From assembly GCA_905339155.1 (NCBI GenBank), contig CAJPFJ010000001.1, positions 62,001 to 126,000 of the forward strand: a DNA stretch of 64,000 nt, given 5' to 3'. Numbering within the stretch: position 1 is the first letter of the stretch; every line of letters starts with the position of its first letter. Below are positions 59,915-64,000 of the stretch, in pieces. Position numbers and translations under genes: made by a program. A model generated the notes under the pieces. The model was not told the DNA's origin. It made no database searches and saw only the letters and a list, made by a program, of their open reading frames with translations. This DNA is from Methanosarcinales archaeon. Lineage in GTDB: Archaea; Halobacteriota; Methanosarcinia; Methanosarcinales; Methanoperedenaceae.

Positions 59915-61975
59915 TCATATAAACATTGTTATTATAATATCAATAATTTTTATCCCGATAAACGGAGCTATCATACCGCCGAGCCCATAGATGAGAAGGT
60001 TATACATCAATAGTTTTTCAGCAGGCATCGGGCGGTATTTGACGCCTTTCAGTGCCAGGGGTATCAGCAGAGGGATAATAATGGCATTAAAAATTACGGC
60101 CGACAGGATTGCGCTATATGGGTTAGTAAGATGCATAATATTAAGAATATCCAGTTGGGGATAGATGGAGATCATAGCTGCCGGTATGATGGCAAAATAC
60201 TTTGCCACGTCATTGGCAATACTAAAAGTAGTCAGGGTTCCCCGTGTTATCAGTATTTGCTTTCCGATTTCAACTATATCCATTAACTTGGTCGGATTGC
60301 TGTCCAGGTCTATTATATTCGCTGCCTCTCTGGCTGGCTGCGTGCCTGTATTCATTGCTACTGCCACATCCGCCTGCGCCAATGCAGGTGCATCGTTCGT
60401 GCCATCCCCTGTCATGGCCACCATATGGCCATTTTGCTGATGCTCACGGATCAAACGAAGCTTATCCTCAGGTTTTGCCTCTGAAAGGAAATCATCCACC
60501 CCCGCTTCTGCAGCAATGGCTGCCGCTGTAAGGTGGTTATCGCCTGTGATCATGACAGTCTTGATACCCATTTTCCGCAGCTGGATAAATCGTTCACGGA
60601 TACCGCCTTTTAAGATGTCCTTCAGGTGTATAACTCCAAGAATATCAGAGTTATGACACACAACAAGAGGCGTTCCTCCTGATTTTGCGATACTCTTTAC
60701 CGTCTCTTCAAGCCCGGAGGGGCCAAACCCTCCTTTGCTCCTGACATATTCCGTAATCGCACCGGATGCGCCTTTTCGATACGATTGCCCGTCAATATCA
60801 ACACCGCTCATGCGTGTTTGGGAGGTAAATGGAATTGATTTTGAACTATGGGGCAGCTCGGTTATTCTCATCTTGTATTGCTTTTTTGCAAGCACAACCA
60901 CGCTTCTCCCTTCAGGCGTCTCATCAGTCAGGGAGGCAAGCATTGCCGCATTGGCAAGTTCCTGCCCGGAACGTCCTTTCATAGGAATAAATTCCACTGC
61001 CTGCCTGTCACCCAGGGTAATTGTTCCTGTCTTATCGAGAAGAAGGATATCCACATCGCCGGACGCTTCAATGGCTCTCCCCGAAAGGGCTATCACATTT
61101 TTAGAAAAGAGCCTATCCATGCCAGCGATCCCGATAGCAGGCAAGAGCGCTGCAATTGTTGTAGGCGCCAGACAAACAAAAAGTGCGATAAGCACGGTAA
61201 GCGAGACCGGCATACCATGTCCTGCAGCTTTTATACTATACACCGATAAGGAGTTGAAATTGATAACCACGAGTAAAAAGACAGCTGTTAAAGAGATCAG
61301 CAGGACTTCCAGCGCGATCTCGTTCGGGGTTTTGCGACGCTTTGCACCTTCCACCATACTGATCATCCTGTCCAGGAATGCCTCTCCGGGATTCGCTGTT
61401 ATGTGCACGATGATCTGGTTGGAAATGACTTTTGTCCCACCTGTTACAGCGCTTCTGTCTCCGCCTGATTCCCTCACAACAGGAGCTGATTCACCTGTGA
61501 CAGATGATTCGTTCACGAGGGCTGCGCCTTCAACCACTTCACCATCGCCGGGAATTATATCCCCTGATTCCACAAGGATATAATCCCCTTTATGCAGATT
61601 TCCAGAGGGGATAAGCTCGTGTTCTGCCTTTGATTTTGGATCTTTCAACCTTTTTGCCATCACTTCAGTGCGCGTTTTACGAAGTGACTCAGCGCGTGCC
61701 TTTCCGCGACCTTCTGCAAGCGACTCTGCAAAGTTTGAGAAAATCACTGTGAGCCAGAGCCACAGGGATACACTTGCGGTGAACCATAAGGGTTCACTTG
61801 ATTTAAAAAATAAACCTGCTAATAAACTGGCAGTTGTAATGATACTTCCAAGCTCCACAAGAAACATGACAGGATTTCGCCATATGCTAAGCGGGTTAAG
61901 TTTTTTTAACGATTCCCATAGGGCATGGCGCAGGAGTCCGTGTTCAAAGATTGTTACATTTTTTGTCTCAATCAT
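59915..61975 (-). CDS. kdpB: K+-transporting P-type ATPase subunit KdpB
   Basis: 686-residue P-type ATPase of type IA that energises K+ uptake at low external K+. Signatures: TGES in the actuator domain ([10 protein letters not shown]), phosphorylation site DKTGT, KGASGA and [12 protein letters not shown]. Between the helices is [20 protein letters not shown]. The length and order kdpA-kdpB-kdpC are standard. Its ATG is one base from the kdpA stop. Confidence 0.95.
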   Translation of the reverse strand: MIETKNVTIFEHGLLRHALWESLKKLNPLSIWRNPVMFLVELGSIITTASLLAGLFFKSSEPLWFTASVSLWLWLTVIFSNFAESLAEGRGKARAESLRKTRTEVMAKRLKDPKSKAEHELIPSGNLHKGDYILVESGDIIPGDGEVVEGAALVNESSVTGESAPVVRESGGDRSAVTGGTKVISNQIIVHITANPGEAFLDRMISMVEGAKRRKTPNEIALEVLLISLTAVFLLVVINFNSLSVYSIKAAGHGMPVSLTVLIALFVCLAPTTIAALLPAIGIAGMDRLFSKNVIALSGRAIEASGDVDILLLDKTGTITLGDRQAVEFIPMKGRSGQELANAAMLASLTDETPEGRSVVVLAKKQYKMRITELPHSSKSIPFTSQTRMSGVDIDGQSYRKGASGAITEYVRSKGGFGPSGLEETVKSIAKSGGTPLVVCHNSDILGVIHLKDILKGGIRERFIQLRKMGIKTVMITGDNHLTAAAIAAEAGVDDFLSEAKPEDKLRLIREHQQNGHMVAMTGDGTNDAPALAQADVAVAMNTGTQPAREAANIIDLDSNPTKLMDIVEIGKQILITRGTLTTFSIANDVAKYFAIIPAAMISIYPQLDILNIMHLTNPYSAILSAVIFNAIIIPLLIPLALKGVKYRPMPAEKLLMYNLLIYGLGGMIAPFIGIKIIDIIITMFI

Positions 61976-61976
61976 A

Positions 61977-63713
61977 TTATTGACCTGCTCGCATGATCAT
62001 ATGTTCGACAATCGGTCCCAGCGACAGGGCAGGAAAGAACGTCAGAGCTCCCACAATCAGAATAACAAAAGCAAGCCATAGAACGAATGTAATTTGATGT
62101 GTCGGGAGTGTACCGATGCCTGGTGGGATATATTTTTTCTTCGCAAGTGACCCTGCCATGGCAATCGCAGCCACAGCAGGAACAAATCTGCCGATAAGCA
62201 TTGCAAGGGCTGTCAATAGATTATAAAAAAGAGTATTGGCATTAAGTCCGGCAAATGCGCTGCCGTTGTTATTGGATGCAGAGGCAAACGCATAGAGTAT
62301 TTCGCTTAAACCGTGAGGGCCGGGATTTAAAATTGAAGAAATTCCCGCATATGTTATCAATGCAACAGAAACAAAAACGAGCACAAGAATGCCCGAAGTG
62401 AGGACGATCAATACCGACATACGCATCTCAAAGACCTCTATTTTTTTGCCAAGATATTCGGGCGTTCTGCCTATCATAAGACCTGCAATGAAAACTGCTA
62501 TAATCGCAAAAGAAAGAATCGTGTAGAGCCCTGACCCTACACCCCCAGGAATGACTTCACCTGACAGTATAAGCAGCATCGTGACCATTCCACCAAGGGG
62601 CGTTAATGAGTCATGCATTGTGTTTACAGCGCCGGAGGAGGTAGCTGTTGTGCTGAAGGCAAAAAGAACTGAGCCCCCGATCCCGAACCTGACATCTTTG
62701 CCTTCCATATAAGAACCGTTAACATCCAGCTTCTGCGTCAGCGGATTCCCATTATACTCAGACCAGTACATCACTCCGAGGAATAATATAAATATCATCA
62801 TAATAACTGTAAATAAAGCCCACCCCTGCCTGGTATTGCCTGTGAAGCGCCCGAATGTGTAAGTGAGAGAAAAAGGGATAAGAAGTATGAGAAGTATTTC
62901 CATGAAATTGGTTAATGGGGTTGGATTTTCAAAAGGATGCGCAGAATTTGCATTGAAAAAACCGCCGCCGTTGGTCCCAAACTCTTTTATTGCTTCCTGG
63001 GATGCAACCGGCCCCATGGGAAGCATCTGATTGTTAATGCTTTGTCCGTCCGGTGTTTGAAAGGATTGGAGTAATGAACTATTTGTATAAGGATCTAAAT
63101 CCTGGATAACGCCCTGGGAGACTAATAGCAGGGCTGCCACGATAGAAATGGGCAGGAGGATGTATAACACACTTTTAGTCATATCCTGCCAGAAATTCCC
63201 AATGGTCTGGGAAGTATGCCTGGTAAAACCGCGTATTAAGGCGATCGCTATACACATACCCGTAGCAGCAGAGAGAAAGTTCTGGACTGCCAGTCCTGAC
63301 ATCTGGGTGAAGTAGCTTGCTGCCGATTCACCGCTATACGCCTGCCAGTTTGTATTTGTGACAAAGCTTACTGCTGTATTGAAGGCAAGAGGCGGGGAGA
63401 ATGCGGAGAATCCCTGAGGATTTAGAGGAAGGATTCCCTGAAGCAGGAGTATCAAGAACAAAACGATTAACCCCAGACCGTTGAATAAGAGCATAGCCTT
63501 TGCATATTCTTTCCAGTCCATTTCCTCACCGTCCTTTATACCTGCTGCTTTGTAGATCACAGCCTCAAGTGGTATCAGGATGGGACTTAAGAAAGTACGG
63601 CTGCCCTGATATACATTCATTATATACGTCCCCAGGGGCTTGACAAGGAGGGTTAAAACTACCAGAAAAAATAACATCCCACCGATATCAAATACGATTT
63701 CCATGTCTGGCAT
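61977..63713 (-). CDS. kdpA: K+-transporting ATPase subunit KdpA
   Basis: 578-residue channel-like subunit of the SKT superfamily, with four selectivity-filter repeats (for example [54 protein letters not shown]). The frame could run to a TTG at 63749, but the ATG at 63713 ([12 protein letters not shown]) has AAGGAATA upstream and is preferred; the ATG at 63704 is another option. First gene of the Kdp operon; a KdpF is not seen in front of it. Confidence 0.93.
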   Translation of the reverse strand: MPDMEIVFDIGGMLFFLVVLTLLVKPLGTYIMNVYQGSRTFLSPILIPLEAVIYKAAGIKDGEEMDWKEYAKAMLLFNGLGLIVLFLILLLQGILPLNPQGFSAFSPPLAFNTAVSFVTNTNWQAYSGESAASYFTQMSGLAVQNFLSAATGMCIAIALIRGFTRHTSQTIGNFWQDMTKSVLYILLPISIVAALLLVSQGVIQDLDPYTNSSLLQSFQTPDGQSINNQMLPMGPVASQEAIKEFGTNGGGFFNANSAHPFENPTPLTNFMEILLILLIPFSLTYTFGRFTGNTRQGWALFTVIMMIFILFLGVMYWSEYNGNPLTQKLDVNGSYMEGKDVRFGIGGSVLFAFSTTATSSGAVNTMHDSLTPLGGMVTMLLILSGEVIPGGVGSGLYTILSFAIIAVFIAGLMIGRTPEYLGKKIEVFEMRMSVLIVLTSGILVLVFVSVALITYAGISSILNPGPHGLSEILYAFASASNNNGSAFAGLNANTLFYNLLTALAMLIGRFVPAVAAIAMAGSLAKKKYIPPGIGTLPTHQITFVLWLAFVILIVGALTFFPALSLGPIVEHMIMRAGQ

Positions 63714-63782
63714 TATATCTATTCCTTCCAGGAATACGGTTATCTGCAAAGTATCTAATGATATTTAAATTTAAGGATATCC

Positions 63783-64000
63783 TCAAAAAAATGATGCTAC
63801 AAGAATTACCATTGTGGACAACAAGCCCATAGCTGAAACTATCCTGATCTTAAGACTGTCAAACATCTTTAAAGCAGAAGCACAGATGAATAAATAAGGC
63901 AAAAGAGTGGTTATTACAGAAATGGTAGCCAACTGCTCAAAATGGTTGCTAAAAAGCAGAAGTGATGCGCCTGTAATGGTGCTAATAATTATTGCAACAT
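63783..64000 (-). CDS. Permease, APC-superfamily-like, C-terminal end only
   Basis: Open frame entering from the right edge and ending at TGA 63783-63785. The 72 visible residues contain two or three hydrophobic helices (VAIIISTITGASLLLF, then TISVITTLLPYLFICASALKMF and a last helix ending VILVASFF), a pattern seen at the end of amino acid/polyamine permeases. The 5' part lies outside the window, so the family call is tentative. It precedes kdpA by 69 bases on the same strand. Confidence 0.5.
   Translation of the reverse strand, partial: VAIIISTITGASLLLFSNHFEQLATISVITTLLPYLFICASALKMFDSLKIRIVSAMGLLSTMVILVASFF

Noticed and set aside
60735-61583. 282-residue plus-strand frame opposite kdpB
   Set aside because: Antisense shadow of a P-type ATPase; low-complexity Ser/Thr/Ile composition.

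Overview
The window is archaeal chromosome. It carries a complete archaeal-type S10/spc ribosomal protein cluster (uL3 to SecY, with eS4, eL32, eL19 and the RNase P protein Rpp29), a digeranylgeranylglycerophospholipid reductase, an FmdE-family protein, archaeal Tad/archaellum-like secretion genes, RNA ligase of the archaeal Rnl3 type, and promoters of the TATA/BRE kind. Shine-Dalgarno sequences are of the GGTGAT type. The gene mix (FmdE, Tat-exported molybdopterin oxidoreductase with NrfD and a c-type cytochrome, multicopper oxidase, pyruvate carboxylase) points to Methanosarcinales, most plausibly the Candidatus Methanoperedens (ANME-2d) group. That placement is inference; no 16S rRNA or mcr gene is present to settle it.

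Layout. 1-6.3 kb: a visibly AT-rich block with every gene on the minus strand, mostly tiny unknown proteins packed head to tail, several duplicated within the block, with a phage-type DNA adenine methyltransferase and an AbrB-like regulator at its upstream end. It looks like part of an integrated virus or plasmid, and a startless gene remnant (6.41-6.60 kb) lies at its edge. 6.7-8.1 kb: ferredoxin plus geranylgeranyl reductase (lipid biosynthesis). 8.1-8.4 kb: inverted repeats between convergent genes. 8.4-21.4 kb: the ribosomal protein/secY operon on the minus strand, then a tRNA-Gly.

22-33.8 kb is a molybdenum-themed stretch: FmdE, a truncated molybdate transporter (MOT1 family) and MoeA on the minus strand; then, on the plus strand, a PhnD-like lipoprotein, a histidine kinase and a response regulator, followed by TatA and a five-gene respiratory module (Tat-signal molybdopterin catalytic subunit, four-cluster ferredoxin, NrfD, TorD chaperone, membrane-anchored monohaem cytochrome c). 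The order sensor lipoprotein-kinase-regulator-oxidoreductase resembles the aioXSR/arrXSR arsenic-oxyanion systems and is the leading candidate for a poorly described regulated respiratory system.

34-40.6 kb: a DUF234-type ATPase, the two pyruvate carboxylase subunits with an orphan HicB inside the operon, biotin ligase, and a membrane protein. 40.6-46.2 kb: a pilus/secretion locus (lipoprotein, pilin-like protein, TadC, TadA), divergent from two tandem KaiC-like ATPases (46.3-47.8 kb), the first of which has lost its P-loop lysine. 47.8-53.0 kb: RNA ligase at the end of an operon of four 4-CBS proteins, preceded by a separately promoted CBS-zinc-ribbon protein: 18 CBS domains in all. 53.1-54.7 kb: lumazine synthase and ketol-acid reductoisomerase. 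54.9-57.1 kb: a Tat-exported multicopper oxidase with GC-richer composition. 57.3-63.8 kb: the Kdp potassium pump (kdpA-B-C) with a KdpD that stops before its kinase domain. The window ends inside a permease gene.
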